In this document: positions 56,589 through 64,000 of the stretch, piece by piece | Layout of the letters: each line of letters opens with the position of its first letter | How positions within the stretch are numbered: the first letter of the stretch is position 1 | Assembly: GCF_010614805.1 (NCBI RefSeq) | Contig: NZ_JAAFZC010000001.1 | Location: 1,094,001-1,158,000 of the forward strand | Source: Pseudooceanicola aestuarii | GTDB taxonomy: Bacteria; Pseudomonadota; Alphaproteobacteria; Rhodobacterales; Rhodobacteraceae | Direction of reading: 5' to 3' | Length of the DNA: 64,000 bases | Position numbers and translations under genes: made by a program | Notes under the pieces: model-generated | What the model was told of the DNA's origin: nothing | Databases searched by the model: none | The model's input: the letters and a program-made list of their open reading frames with translations, nothing else

Positions 56589-57560
56589 ATGGACAAGCAT
56601 TTGGGCCAAAAGAGCGCAGCGCAATTTCTCTATCCTCCGGTCGACCCGTTTGATCAACGGGTGCTGGAGGTGGGCGAAGGCCATGCCATCTACGTCGAGC
56701 AGGCGGGCAACCCCGAAGGGCGGCCCGTCGTGGTGCTGCACGGCGGGCCGGGCGGTGGATGCAGCCCGGCGATGCGACGCTACTTCGATCCGAACCGCTA
56801 TCGCATCATCCTGTTCGATCAGCGCGGTTGTGGCCGGTCGCGGCCGCATGCCTCGGTCGAGGACAACACGACCTGGCACCTGGTGCGCGACATCGAGACG
56901 ATCCGCGAGACACTGAACATCCCGCGCTGGGCGGTGTTCGGCGGCAGCTGGGGGGCGACGCTGGCGCTGATCTACGCGCAGGCGCATCCACAGGCCGTGA
57001 CCCATCTGGTGCTGCGCGGCGTCTTCCTGATGACAGAAGGGGAGCTGGACTGGTTCTACGGCGGCGGTGCTGCGGCCTTCTGGCCCGAAAGTTGGCAGCG
57101 CTTCATCGCGCCGATCCCCGAGGACGAACGTCACGACATGATCGGCGCCTATCACCGGCGCCTGTTCTGCGGTGACATGCGGCAGGAGGTCATCCACGCC
57201 AAGGCCTGGTCCACATGGGAAAACGCGCTGGCCTCCATCTCCTCCAGCGGGCACGGAGGAGAGCCGCCGGCGGATTACGCCCGCGCCTTTGCCCGGTTGG
57301 AGAACCATTACTTCACCCATCGCGGCTGGTTGGGCGAGGATCGGCAGATCCTGGACAACATGGGCCGGATCGAACACATCCCCGGGGTGATCGTGCAGGG
57401 GCGCTATGACATGGTTTGCCCGCCGCAGACGGCGTGGGAATTGTCGCGCCGCTGGCCGAATTCGGAATTGCGGATGATCGGGCAGGCGGGCCATGCGCTG
57501 TCCGAACCCGGCATTTCCGAGGAATTGGTGCGGGTGATGAACCGGATCGCGGCGACCTAA
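56589..57560 (+). CDS. pip: Proline iminopeptidase (prolyl aminopeptidase)
   Basis: The enzyme releases N-terminal proline. It is an alpha/beta hydrolase of 323 residues: HGGPGGGCSPAMRRYFDP, the DQRGCGRSRPHAS segment, nucleophile GGSWG at about 116-120, Asp in GRYDMVCPP and His in GQAGHALSEPG. Length and motifs agree with the monomeric S33 peptidase type. Its stop overlaps the convergent thioesterase stop by 4 bp. Confidence 0.93.
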   Translation: MDKHLGQKSAAQFLYPPVDPFDQRVLEVGEGHAIYVEQAGNPEGRPVVVLHGGPGGGCSPAMRRYFDPNRYRIILFDQRGCGRSRPHASVEDNTTWHLVRDIETIRETLNIPRWAVFGGSWGATLALIYAQAHPQAVTHLVLRGVFLMTEGELDWFYGGGAAAFWPESWQRFIAPIPEDERHDMIGAYHRRLFCGDMRQEVIHAKAWSTWENALASISSSGHGGEPPADYARAFARLENHYFTHRGWLGEDRQILDNMGRIEHIPGVIVQGRYDMVCPPQTAWELSRRWPNSELRMIGQAGHALSEPGISEELVRVMNRIAAT

Positions 57561-57991
57561 CGGCGCGGTTTCAGCCGTTTCCATACACCGGAGGCACGTC
57601 CGATCAGGGCGTCGCCGTCAAACAGCCGGCCCTCCATGAAGACCATGCCGCCGGTCATGCGGATCACTTCGGGGTGAAGTTCCACGAACCGGCCGATTTC
57701 AGCCGCCGCCAGGAAGTCGAAGGTAAAGGAGATCGTCGCCACCGGCGTCCGGGAGGCGCCATGTGCCGCCATCCCCATGCCACGATCCGCCAGTGTCATC
57801 AGCATTCCGCCCTGGACCACGCCATTGGTGTTGCGGTGATGGTCGGCGGCGTCAAACCCCAGCAGGGCCGGCGCGCTGTCGCGGTCCAGCCGCCAGATCG
57901 GCCCGATGTGGCCCAGGAATCCGGTGTCTTCTATCAGCACCCAGCCAGGGTGGGGCGGGGACGGCGCGGGTTGGGGGGCAATGTCTGTCAT
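57557..57991 (-). CDS. PaaI-like hotdog-fold thioesterase
   Basis: The 144-residue protein has the hotdog elements [43 protein letters not shown] and [25 protein letters not shown] strands, with the NxxGxxHGG-type active-site region (NTNGVVQGG, Gln where many have His). It likely hydrolyses acyl-CoA; the substrate is unknown. ATG 57991 has an AAGGA seven bases upstream; the ATG at 58015 adds eight residues without a ribosome site. Confidence 0.82.
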   Translation of the reverse strand: MTDIAPQPAPSPPHPGWVLIEDTGFLGHIGPIWRLDRDSAPALLGFDAADHHRNTNGVVQGGMLMTLADRGMGMAAHGASRTPVATISFTFDFLAAAEIGRFVELHPEVIRMTGGMVFMEGRLFDGDALIGRASGVWKRLKPRR

Positions 57992-58134
57992 GGGCAGTTC
58001 CTTCCGTTGCGGCAATGCCTTAGCACCTCCCTCCGGCGGGGGGGAGGGGTCTGTTGCGACCCCGTGGGGTGCCGGACGGGCCCGGTTTGCCGGTCGCCGG
58101 ACGGTCGGGTGCGAGGGGTGGCCCCGGAATCCGC

Positions 58135-58163
58135 TTGCAACTTTGACGGGGCGGGCCTATATC
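58135..58163 (+). promoter_or_regulatory. Sigma-70-type promoter of the rimP-nusA-infB operon
   Basis: TTGCAA (58135-58140), a 17-base spacer and TATATC (58158-58163) match the -35 and -10 consensus closely. Transcription should start near 58170, giving a leader of about 85 nt before rimP. The stretch from 57992 to 58134 holds a GGGGTC/GACCCC hairpin and no other feature I can support. Confidence 0.75.
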
Positions 58164-58217
58164 CCCCTCAACAGCGGCGTGTTGGTGCAGGGCTCCGACG
58201 CTCCACCGGATGCTACA

Positions 58218-58240
58218 ACGGGCCGCGCGCCCGTTTTTTT
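58218..58240 (+). terminator. Terminator/attenuator in the rimP leader
   Basis: ACGGGC (58218-58223) pairs with GCCCGT (58229-58234) around CGCGC, followed by seven T (58234-58240). It lies 14 bases before the rimP ATG and after a likely promoter, so it would cut the operon transcript unless it is bypassed. Confidence 0.75.
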
Positions 58241-58253
58241 GTGCCCGGATGAT

Positions 58254-58826
58254 ATGACCGACCTGATCGCCAAAACCGCCATCGACCGCCGCCTGGCTGA
58301 AATCGTGACCCCCGTCATCGAAGACATGGGGTTCGAACTGGTGCGCCTGCGCCTGATGGGCGGCAACACCAAGACCCTGCAAATCATGGCCGAACGTCCC
58401 GAAGGCGGGATCGAGGTCAATGAATGCGCCGAGATTTCCACCGCCGTCAGCGCCGTGCTGGATGTCGAGGATCCGGTCGCCGATGCCTATGACCTGGAAG
58501 TCTCCAGCCCCGGGATCGACCGCCCCCTGACCCGGCTGAAGGATTTCGAGACCTACGAAGGCTACGAAGCCAAGCTGGAAACCGCCGAGCTGATCGAAGG
58601 CCGCAAACGCTTTCGCGGGATGCTGGCGGGTGTCGAGGGCGGCGAGGTGCTGGTGAATGTCGACGAGGGCACCATCGGCCTGCAATTCGACTGGCTGGCC
58701 GAGGCCAAGCTGGTGATGACCGATGAACTGGTCCGCGAAATGCTGAAGGTCCGCAAGAAGGCGGGCGACCTGGATGAAAACGATTTTGATTCCGTCGAAA
58801 CGGAATCCGGTTCCGAGGAGGACTAA
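58254..58826 (+). CDS. rimP: Ribosome maturation factor RimP
   Basis: RimP is needed for 30S subunit maturation. The 190 residues have [20 protein letters not shown], the [20 protein letters not shown] signature and a C-terminal Sm-like region. An acidic tail ([17 protein letters not shown]) follows. ATG 58254 lies after a leader with a terminator; the ribosome site is weak (CCGGATGAT). nusA begins 3 bp after the stop. Confidence 0.95.
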   Translation: MTDLIAKTAIDRRLAEIVTPVIEDMGFELVRLRLMGGNTKTLQIMAERPEGGIEVNECAEISTAVSAVLDVEDPVADAYDLEVSSPGIDRPLTRLKDFETYEGYEAKLETAELIEGRKRFRGMLAGVEGGEVLVNVDEGTIGLQFDWLAEAKLVMTDELVREMLKVRKKAGDLDENDFDSVETESGSEED

Positions 58827-58829
58827 GAC

Positions 58830-60458
58830 ATGGCGATCACCTCTGCCAACCAGCTTGAACTGCTTCAGACCGCCGAGGCCGTCGCCCGCGAGAAGATGAT
58901 TGATCCGGGCCTCGTCGTGGACGCCATGGAAGAATCCCTCGCCCGCGCCGCCAAGAGCCGCTACGGCGCCGAGATGGACATCCGGGTCAGCATCGACCGC
59001 AAGACCGGCCGCGCCACCTTTACCCGCGTGCGCACCGTGGTGGAGGAAGAGGAACTGGAGAATTACCAGGCCGAATTCACCGTGGACCAGGCCAAGCAAT
59101 ACATGGCCGACCCCAAGGTGGGCGACACCTTCGTCGAAGAGGTTCCGCCGGTTGAAATGGGCCGCATCGCCGCGCAATCGGCCAAGCAGGTGATCCTGCA
59201 AAAGGTCCGCGAAGCAGAGCGTGACCGCCAGTTCGACGAGTTCAAGGACCGCGTTGGCACGATCATCAACGGCGAGGTCAAGCGCGAGGAATACGGCAAT
59301 GTCATCGTCGACGTCGGCCGGGGCGAGGCGATCCTGCGCCGAAACGAGAAGATCGGCCGTGAAAGCTATCGCCCGAAGGACCGCATCCGCTGCTACATCA
59401 AGGATGTGCGCCGGGAGACCCGTGGCCCGCAGATCTTCCTGTCGCGGACCGCGCCGGAATTCATGACCGAGCTGTTCAAGATGGAAGTGCCGGAGATCTA
59501 CGACAACATCATCGAGATCAAGGCCGTCGCCCGCGATCCCGGGTCGCGGGCCAAGATCGCGGTGATTTCCTACGACAGCTCCATCGACCCTGTGGGCGCC
59601 TGCGTCGGGATGCGCGGCAGCCGCGTGCAGGCTGTCGTGAACGAGCTTCAGGGCGAGAAGATCGACATCATCCCCTGGAACGAGGATCAGCCGACCTTCC
59701 TGGTGAACGCGCTGCAACCGGCGGAGGTGACCAAGGTCGTCCTGGACGAGGAAGCGGAGCGGATCGAGGTCGTCGTGCCCGACGAGCAATTGAGCCTGGC
59801 CATCGGCCGGCGCGGTCAGAACGTGCGCCTGGCCTCTCAGCTGACCGGGCTGGACATCGACATCATGACGGAGGAGGAGGAATCCGCCCGCCGTCAGAAG
59901 GAATTCGAGGAACGGACCAAGCTGTTCATGGACACGCTGGATCTGGACGAGTTCTTTGCCCAGCTTCTGGTCTCCGAAGGGTTCACCAATCTTGAGGAAG
60001 TCGCCTATGTGGAGGCGGACGAACTGCTGGTCATCGATGGTGTGGACGAAAGCACCGCCGGCGAGCTTCAGGCCCGTGCCCGCGATTACCTGGAAGCCCG
60101 TGCCAAGGCGGCGCTGGAACACGCGCGTGAACTGGGTGTCGAGGATAGCCTGGTTGAATTCGACGGTCTGACACCCCAAATGATCGAAGCCCTGGCCGAA
60201 GACGGCGTGAAGACGCTGGAAGATTTCGCAACCTGCGCGGATTGGGAACTGGCCGGTGGCTGGACCTCCGTCAATGGCGAGCGGGTCAAGGACGAAGGTC
60301 TGCTGGAAAAATTCGATGTCTCCCTGGAGGAGGCGCAGCAGATGGTCATGACCGCGCGCATTCAGTTGGGCTGGGTTGATCCCGCCGATCTGGAGGCGGA
60401 AACCGAGGAAGAGACCGACGCCGGCGGCGATGACGCGCCGGAGGAGGCCGAGGCGTAA
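58830..60458 (+). CDS. nusA: Transcription termination/antitermination factor NusA
   Basis: NusA binds RNA polymerase and affects pausing, termination and antitermination. The 542 residues contain the N-terminal domain ([20 protein letters not shown]), the S1 domain ([20 protein letters not shown]), KH domains ([19 protein letters not shown] and [16 protein letters not shown]), and C-terminal acidic repeats ([38 protein letters not shown]). The tail is acidic. It sits in the classical rimP-nusA-ylxR-infB order. NusA may act on the leader terminator upstream of rimP (inference). Confidence 0.96.
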   Translation: MAITSANQLELLQTAEAVAREKMIDPGLVVDAMEESLARAAKSRYGAEMDIRVSIDRKTGRATFTRVRTVVEEEELENYQAEFTVDQAKQYMADPKVGDTFVEEVPPVEMGRIAAQSAKQVILQKVREAERDRQFDEFKDRVGTIINGEVKREEYGNVIVDVGRGEAILRRNEKIGRESYRPKDRIRCYIKDVRRETRGPQIFLSRTAPEFMTELFKMEVPEIYDNIIEIKAVARDPGSRAKIAVISYDSSIDPVGACVGMRGSRVQAVVNELQGEKIDIIPWNEDQPTFLVNALQPAEVTKVVLDEEAERIEVVVPDEQLSLAIGRRGQNVRLASQLTGLDIDIMTEEEESARRQKEFEERTKLFMDTLDLDEFFAQLLVSEGFTNLEEVAYVEADELLVIDGVDESTAGELQARARDYLEARAKAALEHARELGVEDSLVEFDGLTPQMIEALAEDGVKTLEDFATCADWELAGGWTSVNGERVKDEGLLEKFDVSLEEAQQMVMTARIQLGWVDPADLEAETEEETDAGGDDAPEEAEA

Positions 60459-60484
60459 GGCCGGACGGGCCGGGGGTGAACGAT

Positions 60485-61114
60485 ATGACCCGAGGCGGAC
60501 AGACCAGATCCCGCGAGGCCGAAGCCGAACGGAAATGCGTCGCAACCGGCGAGACCGCGCCCAAGGGCGGGTTGATCCGGTTCGTGGCGGACCCGGAGGG
60601 GCAAATTGTCCCGGATGTGCTGGAAAAGCTGCCCGGACGGGGCATCTGGGTCAGCGCGAATCGCTCCGCCCTTGAAACGGCGGTGAAAAAGAAATTGTTT
60701 GCCCGTGGCGCAAAGGCGCCGGTGATCGTGCCCGACGGGCTGCCGGACTTGGTGGAAACACTGCTTTTGCGGCGCGTGACGGACCTTCTGGCCATGGCGC
60801 GCAAATCCGGCGATGCCGTTGCCGGATACGAGAAAGTCAAGGATTGGCTGTACAAGGACCGTGCCGAAGTGCTGGTCCAGGCCAGTGACGGATCAGGGCG
60901 TGGCAAGTCGAAATTGTCCACGCCTTATGGCGGCAGCTTCATCGGCTGGCTCACCTCGAACGAGCTGGGCTTGGCCTTCGGTCGTGAAACTGTCATACAC
61001 GCCGCCTTAGGAACTGGTGGTGCGAGCAAACGTGTTGTAGAGGAAGCCGCAAGGTTGAAAGGCCTACGGCTTGACGACGACGAGAGGCGGCAGGGGCCGC
61101 CCGAAAGGAACTGA
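60485..61114 (+). CDS. YlxR/DUF448 RNA-binding protein with L7Ae-like C-terminal domain
   Basis: The 209 residues start with a YlxR domain (RKCVATGETAPKGGLIRFVADP, GRGIWVSANRSALE). A ribosomal L7Ae-like domain follows (VTDLLAMARKSGDAVAGYEKV, SNELGLAFGRETVIHAALG). Proteins of this fused type are usual in alphaproteobacterial nusA-infB operons. ATG 60485 has a GGGGGTG ribosome site; GTG 60476 is also in frame. The stop lies 6 bp before infB. Confidence 0.9.
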   Translation: MTRGGQTRSREAEAERKCVATGETAPKGGLIRFVADPEGQIVPDVLEKLPGRGIWVSANRSALETAVKKKLFARGAKAPVIVPDGLPDLVETLLLRRVTDLLAMARKSGDAVAGYEKVKDWLYKDRAEVLVQASDGSGRGKSKLSTPYGGSFIGWLTSNELGLAFGRETVIHAALGTGGASKRVVEEAARLKGLRLDDDERRQGPPERN

Positions 61115-61120
61115 AGCTAG

Positions 61121-63604
61121 ATGAGCGACAACGACGGCAAGAAAACTCTGGGTGTGCGTGGCGGTCCCCGGTCGGGGAACGTGAAGCAGAGCTTCAGCCA
61201 CGGGCGCACCAAGAACGTCGTGGTGGAGACGAAGCGCAAGCGGGTTGTGGTGCCCAAGCAGGGTGCTGGCTCCAGATCCGGCGGCGGTTCCGGCCCTCTG
61301 GGCGATCCCTCGCGGCGTCCCGCGGGCATCACCGACGCAGAGATGGAGCGTCGGCTGAAGGCTGTGCAGGCCGCCAAGGCCCGTGAAGCGGACGAAGCCG
61401 CCCAACGCGCGGCCGAGGAAAAGGCCCGGGAGCAGGAACGGCAGCGCCGCCGCGACGAAGCGGAACAGAAAGAGCGTGAGCAGCGCGAGGCCGAGGAAAA
61501 GGCCCGCGCCAAGGCGGAGGAAGAAGACCGCCGCCGCCGCGAAGAGGAAGAGAACGCCAAGCGTGCCGCAGCGCAAGCTGCCCAGCCGGCGCCCGCAGCG
61601 GACGACGCCAAGCCGCAGCGCAGCCCCAAGGCGACGCCGCCCCGTGGCCGTGCCCAGCCTGAGCGCGACGACCGCAACCGCGGACGTGGCCGGGATGACG
61701 GCGGCCGTCGTGCCGGTAAACTGACCCTGAATCAGGCGCTTACGGGCGGCGAAGGCGGGCGTCAGAAATCCCTGGCTGCGATGAAGCGGAAGCAGGAGCG
61801 CGCCCGTCAGAAGGCCATGGGCGGTGCCCAGCAGCGCGAGAAGGTCGTGCGTGACGTGCAACTGCCCGAGGCCATTCAGGTCGGGGAGCTGGCGAACCGC
61901 ATGGCGGAACGCGTCGCCGACGTGGTCAAGTCCCTGATGAACATGGGCATGATGGTCACGCAGAATCAGACGGTCGATGCCGACACTGCCGAACTCATCA
62001 TCGAGGAATTCGGCCACCGGGTTGTTCGGGTCTCCGCCTCCGACGTGGAGGATGTTATCCACCGGGTGGAGGATGCCGAAGGCGATCTGAAGGCACGTCC
62101 GCCGGTAATCACCATCATGGGCCACGTCGACCACGGGAAGACCTCTCTGCTGGATGCGATCCGCAAGACCAAGGTCGTCGCGGGCGAGGCCGGCGGGATC
62201 ACCCAGCATATCGGCGCCTACCAGGTGGAAACCGATGGCGGCGCTGTCCTGACTTTCCTGGATACGCCGGGTCACGCCGCCTTTACCTCCATGCGGTCGC
62301 GCGGGGCACAGGTGACGGATATCGTCGTGCTGGTGGTGGCTGCGGATGATTCGGTCATGCCGCAGACGATCGAGGCCATCAACCACGCCAAGGCCGCCAA
62401 CGTGCCGATGATCGTGGCGATCAACAAATGTGACCGTCCCGCCGCCGATCCCGACAAGGTGCGCGCAGGATTGCTGCAGCACGAAGTCATCGTCGAGAAG
62501 ATGTCGGGCGAGGTGCAGGATGTCGAAGTCTCCGCCGTGACCGGCGCGGGTCTGGACGAGCTGCTGGAATCCATTGCCTTGCAGGCTGAGATCCTGGAAC
62601 TGAAAGCCAACCCCGATCGCGCTGCCGAAGGTGCCGTGATCGAGGCGCAGCTGGACGTTGGCCGCGGCCCCGTGGCCACGGTTCTGGTTCAGCGCGGCAC
62701 ATTGCGCCAGGGCGACATCTTCGTCGTCGGGGAGCAATGGGGCAAGGTTCGCGCCATGGAGAACGACCAGGGCGCCCGCGTGAAGGATGCCGGCCCCTCC
62801 GTCCCGGTGGAGGTTCTGGGCCTCAACGGCACGCCGGAGGCCGGCGACGTCCTGAACGTCGTCGCGACCGAAGCGCAGGCCCGCGAGATCGCGGAATATC
62901 GCCAGCAGGCAGCCAAGGATCAGCGTGCCGCCGCAGGTGCCGCCACGACCCTTGAGCAGCTGATGCAGAAGGCCAAGGACGACAAGGAAGTCTCCGAGCT
63001 TCCGATCCTGGTCAAGGCGGATGTGCAAGGCTCTGCCGAGGCCATCGTTCAGGCGATGGAAAAGATCGGCAACGACGAGGTGCGCGTGCGTGTCCTGCAC
63101 TCCGGTGTCGGCGCCATCACCGAAAGCGATATCGGCCTGGCCGAAGCCTCCGGCGCGCCGGTCTTCGGCTTCAACGTGCGGGCCAATGCGCCGGCACGGA
63201 ATGCCGCGAACCAGAAAGGCGTGGAGATCCGGTACTACTCGGTGATCTACGATCTGGTGGATGACGTGAAACAGGCGGCCTCCGGCTTGCTGTCGAACGA
63301 GATCCGCGAGAACTTCATCGGCTATGCGCAGATCAAGGACGTGTTCAAGGTGTCCAACGTCGGCCGTGTCGCCGGGTGCCTTGTCACCGAGGGGATCGCC
63401 CGCCGGTCCGCCGGGGTGCGCCTGCTGCGTGACGACGTGGTGATCCACGAAGGGACGCTGAAGACGCTGAAACGGTTCAAGGACGAAGTGTCCGAAGTGC
63501 AATCCGGCCAGGAATGTGGCATGGCGTTCGAGAATTACGAAGATGTGCGCGCCGGCGACGTCATCGAGATCTTCGAGCGTCAGGAAGTCACGCGGACCCT
63601 GTAA
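61121..63604 (+). CDS. infB: Translation initiation factor IF-2
   Basis: IF-2 brings initiator tRNA to the ribosome and hydrolyses GTP. The 827 residues have an N-terminal region with a long Arg/Glu-rich coiled coil (about 70-165), an IF2_N region, and the G domain: G1 [17 protein letters not shown]3 [13 protein letters not shown]4 AINKCDRP and G5 SAVTGAG. Domains II, III and C2 follow, ending [19 protein letters not shown] 61121 has AAGGAA upstream. It is the last gene of the operon; a strong terminator follows at 63620. Confidence 0.97.
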   Translation: MSDNDGKKTLGVRGGPRSGNVKQSFSHGRTKNVVVETKRKRVVVPKQGAGSRSGGGSGPLGDPSRRPAGITDAEMERRLKAVQAAKAREADEAAQRAAEEKAREQERQRRRDEAEQKEREQREAEEKARAKAEEEDRRRREEEENAKRAAAQAAQPAPAADDAKPQRSPKATPPRGRAQPERDDRNRGRGRDDGGRRAGKLTLNQALTGGEGGRQKSLAAMKRKQERARQKAMGGAQQREKVVRDVQLPEAIQVGELANRMAERVADVVKSLMNMGMMVTQNQTVDADTAELIIEEFGHRVVRVSASDVEDVIHRVEDAEGDLKARPPVITIMGHVDHGKTSLLDAIRKTKVVAGEAGGITQHIGAYQVETDGGAVLTFLDTPGHAAFTSMRSRGAQVTDIVVLVVAADDSVMPQTIEAINHAKAANVPMIVAINKCDRPAADPDKVRAGLLQHEVIVEKMSGEVQDVEVSAVTGAGLDELLESIALQAEILELKANPDRAAEGAVIEAQLDVGRGPVATVLVQRGTLRQGDIFVVGEQWGKVRAMENDQGARVKDAGPSVPVEVLGLNGTPEAGDVLNVVATEAQAREIAEYRQQAAKDQRAAAGAATTLEQLMQKAKDDKEVSELPILVKADVQGSAEAIVQAMEKIGNDEVRVRVLHSGVGAITESDIGLAEASGAPVFGFNVRANAPARNAANQKGVEIRYYSVIYDLVDDVKQAASGLLSNEIRENFIGYAQIKDVFKVSNVGRVAGCLVTEGIARRSAGVRLLRDDVVIHEGTLKTLKRFKDEVSEVQSGQECGMAFENYEDVRAGDVIEIFERQEVTRTL

Positions 63605-63619
63605 CCTGCGGATGACAGA

Positions 63620-63660
63620 CATGAAAAAGGGCAGTCCCGATGGGGCTGCCCTTTTTCATG
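63620..63660. terminator. Strong bidirectional terminator after infB
   Basis: CATGAAAAAGGGCAG (63620-63634) pairs with CTGCCCTTTTTCATG (63646-63660); the inner TCCC/GGGG extends it to 19 bp. The A/T arms give a T-run in both directions, so it can also end transcription of the minus-strand small gene. Confidence 0.93.
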
Positions 63661-63693
63661 TGCGCGATGGGTGTGGCCTGGCGGCCGGAGTGT

Positions 63694-63834
63694 TCAGGCG
63701 GCGGCGGATGCGCTGACTGGACGGCCGGCGAACAGGCGGTCGCCGACGCGGACTTCGATCCGGCCATCGGCCAGGGACCGCACGAAGAGACCCTGAACGG
63801 AAATGCAGGATCCGAGGATGATGGTTCTGAGCAT
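63694..63834 (-). CDS. Small conserved-looking protein of 46 residues
   Basis: The frame ATG 63834 to TGA 63694 reads MLRTIILGSCISVQGLFVRS, continuing LADGRIEVRVGDRLFAGRPVS and ending in SASAAA. It is preceded by GGGGGAAT, a good ribosome site seven bases upstream, and is followed by the terminator at 63620-63660. The V/G/R alternation suggests a small beta-barrel. I recall similar short proteins in Rhodobacteraceae, without a known function. Coding support is moderate: the ribosome site and terminator fit, but no homology test was possible. Confidence 0.65.
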   Translation of the reverse strand: MLRTIILGSCISVQGLFVRSLADGRIEVRVGDRLFAGRPVSASAAA

Positions 63835-63993
63835 GGCACTATTCCCCCAAATATCGAGTTCGATGTGTACACCTTAATTTAGGGATTTTGTAGGTGGAAT
63901 CGGCGGGCCCTCACCGCAATGTGGCGAATCAAGGGCGATATCGTGACCTATATTTGCCGAGGTGACGGAAATCGGCGCTTAAAGCCAGTCGCG

Positions 63994-64000
63994 CAGGAGG
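63994..64000 (+). promoter_or_regulatory. Shine-Dalgarno-like sequence at the window edge
   Basis: The last bases, CAGGAGG, form a strong ribosome-binding site. A + strand gene may begin just beyond the window. Between 63850 and 63990 nothing else can be supported. Confidence 0.3.

Noticed and set aside
58020..60545. 841-residue minus-strand ORF opposite rimP-nusA
   Set aside because: Antisense shadow of two highly conserved genes in GC-rich DNA.
63640..63882. 80-residue + strand ORF after infB
   Set aside because: Starts inside the terminator stem, low-complexity composition, and opposite a better small minus-strand ORF.

Overview
The window is chromosomal DNA from an alphaproteobacterium, very probably a member of the Rhodobacteraceae (Roseobacter group). 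The evidence is the gene order rho-mnmE-mnmG-rsmG-parA-parB followed by hemW-rdgB-rph and hrcA-grpE, two perfect parS palindromes beside parAB, a hybrid malic enzyme with a phosphotransacetylase-like tail, a DUF2793 protein, and high GC with many GTG and TTG starts. The parS sites and parAB suggest the window lies near the replication origin. No rRNA, tRNA, CRISPR array, insertion sequence or prophage was seen.

Layout. Positions 1-6400 (+) hold rho (5' truncated), the tRNA-modification pair mnmE/mnmG, rsmG and the ParABS segregation system. Positions 6381-9211 (-) hold a DUF454 membrane protein, hemW, rdgB and rph. Positions 9325-10956 (+) hold hrcA and grpE. mutS (-) diverges from maeB and a ribokinase-like gene (+). 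Next come exported msrA (-), a strongly structured RNA with an intrinsic terminator, and a coupled class IV aminotransferase/sulfotransferase pair. argG (-) and ilvA (+) are divergent. A + strand run hslO, CoA-type NUDIX, tRNA nucleotidyltransferase and ABC exporter follows.

Positions 27454-46729 are the accessory part: a KDO-dependent, ABC-exported capsule locus. kpsF-kdsB-kdsA-kpsM are on the minus strand. A + strand group follows with an MsbA-like exporter, two glycosyltransferases, a beta-helix acetyltransferase and a sulfotransferase. A minus-strand glycosyltransferase, kpsE-kpsT (+), a 1341-residue two-catalytic-domain glycosyltransferase (-) and another sulfotransferase (+) complete it. 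Together these genes make CMP-KDO, assemble and decorate (acetyl, possibly sulfate) a polysaccharide, and export it by KpsMTE. A DUF2793 protein with a tail-fibre-like C-terminus sits 1 bp from the kpsM stop codon. The large glycosyltransferase carries two 9-base C tracts on its coding strand.

Positions 46775-64000 return to housekeeping genes: an RlmD/TrmA-type RNA methyltransferase, two L,D-transpeptidases with a CAP-domain lipoprotein, a 59-residue secreted protein, hemH, a degenerate methyltransferase, comF-grx-nitrilase-marR, a cation exchanger, ubiG, a proline iminopeptidase, a thioesterase, and the rimP-nusA-ylxR-infB operon. That operon is preceded by a good sigma-70 promoter and a leader terminator, and followed by a strong terminator and an unlisted 46-residue ORF.

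The observations most worth a second look are the structured RNA at 17714-17853 (6S-like RNA or riboswitch/attenuator), parS sites built into mnmG, rsmG and msrA, the homopolymer tracts in capsule glycosyltransferases, the DUF2793-capsule adjacency, and the rimP leader attenuator. Nothing here can be proven to be a new system from sequence alone.
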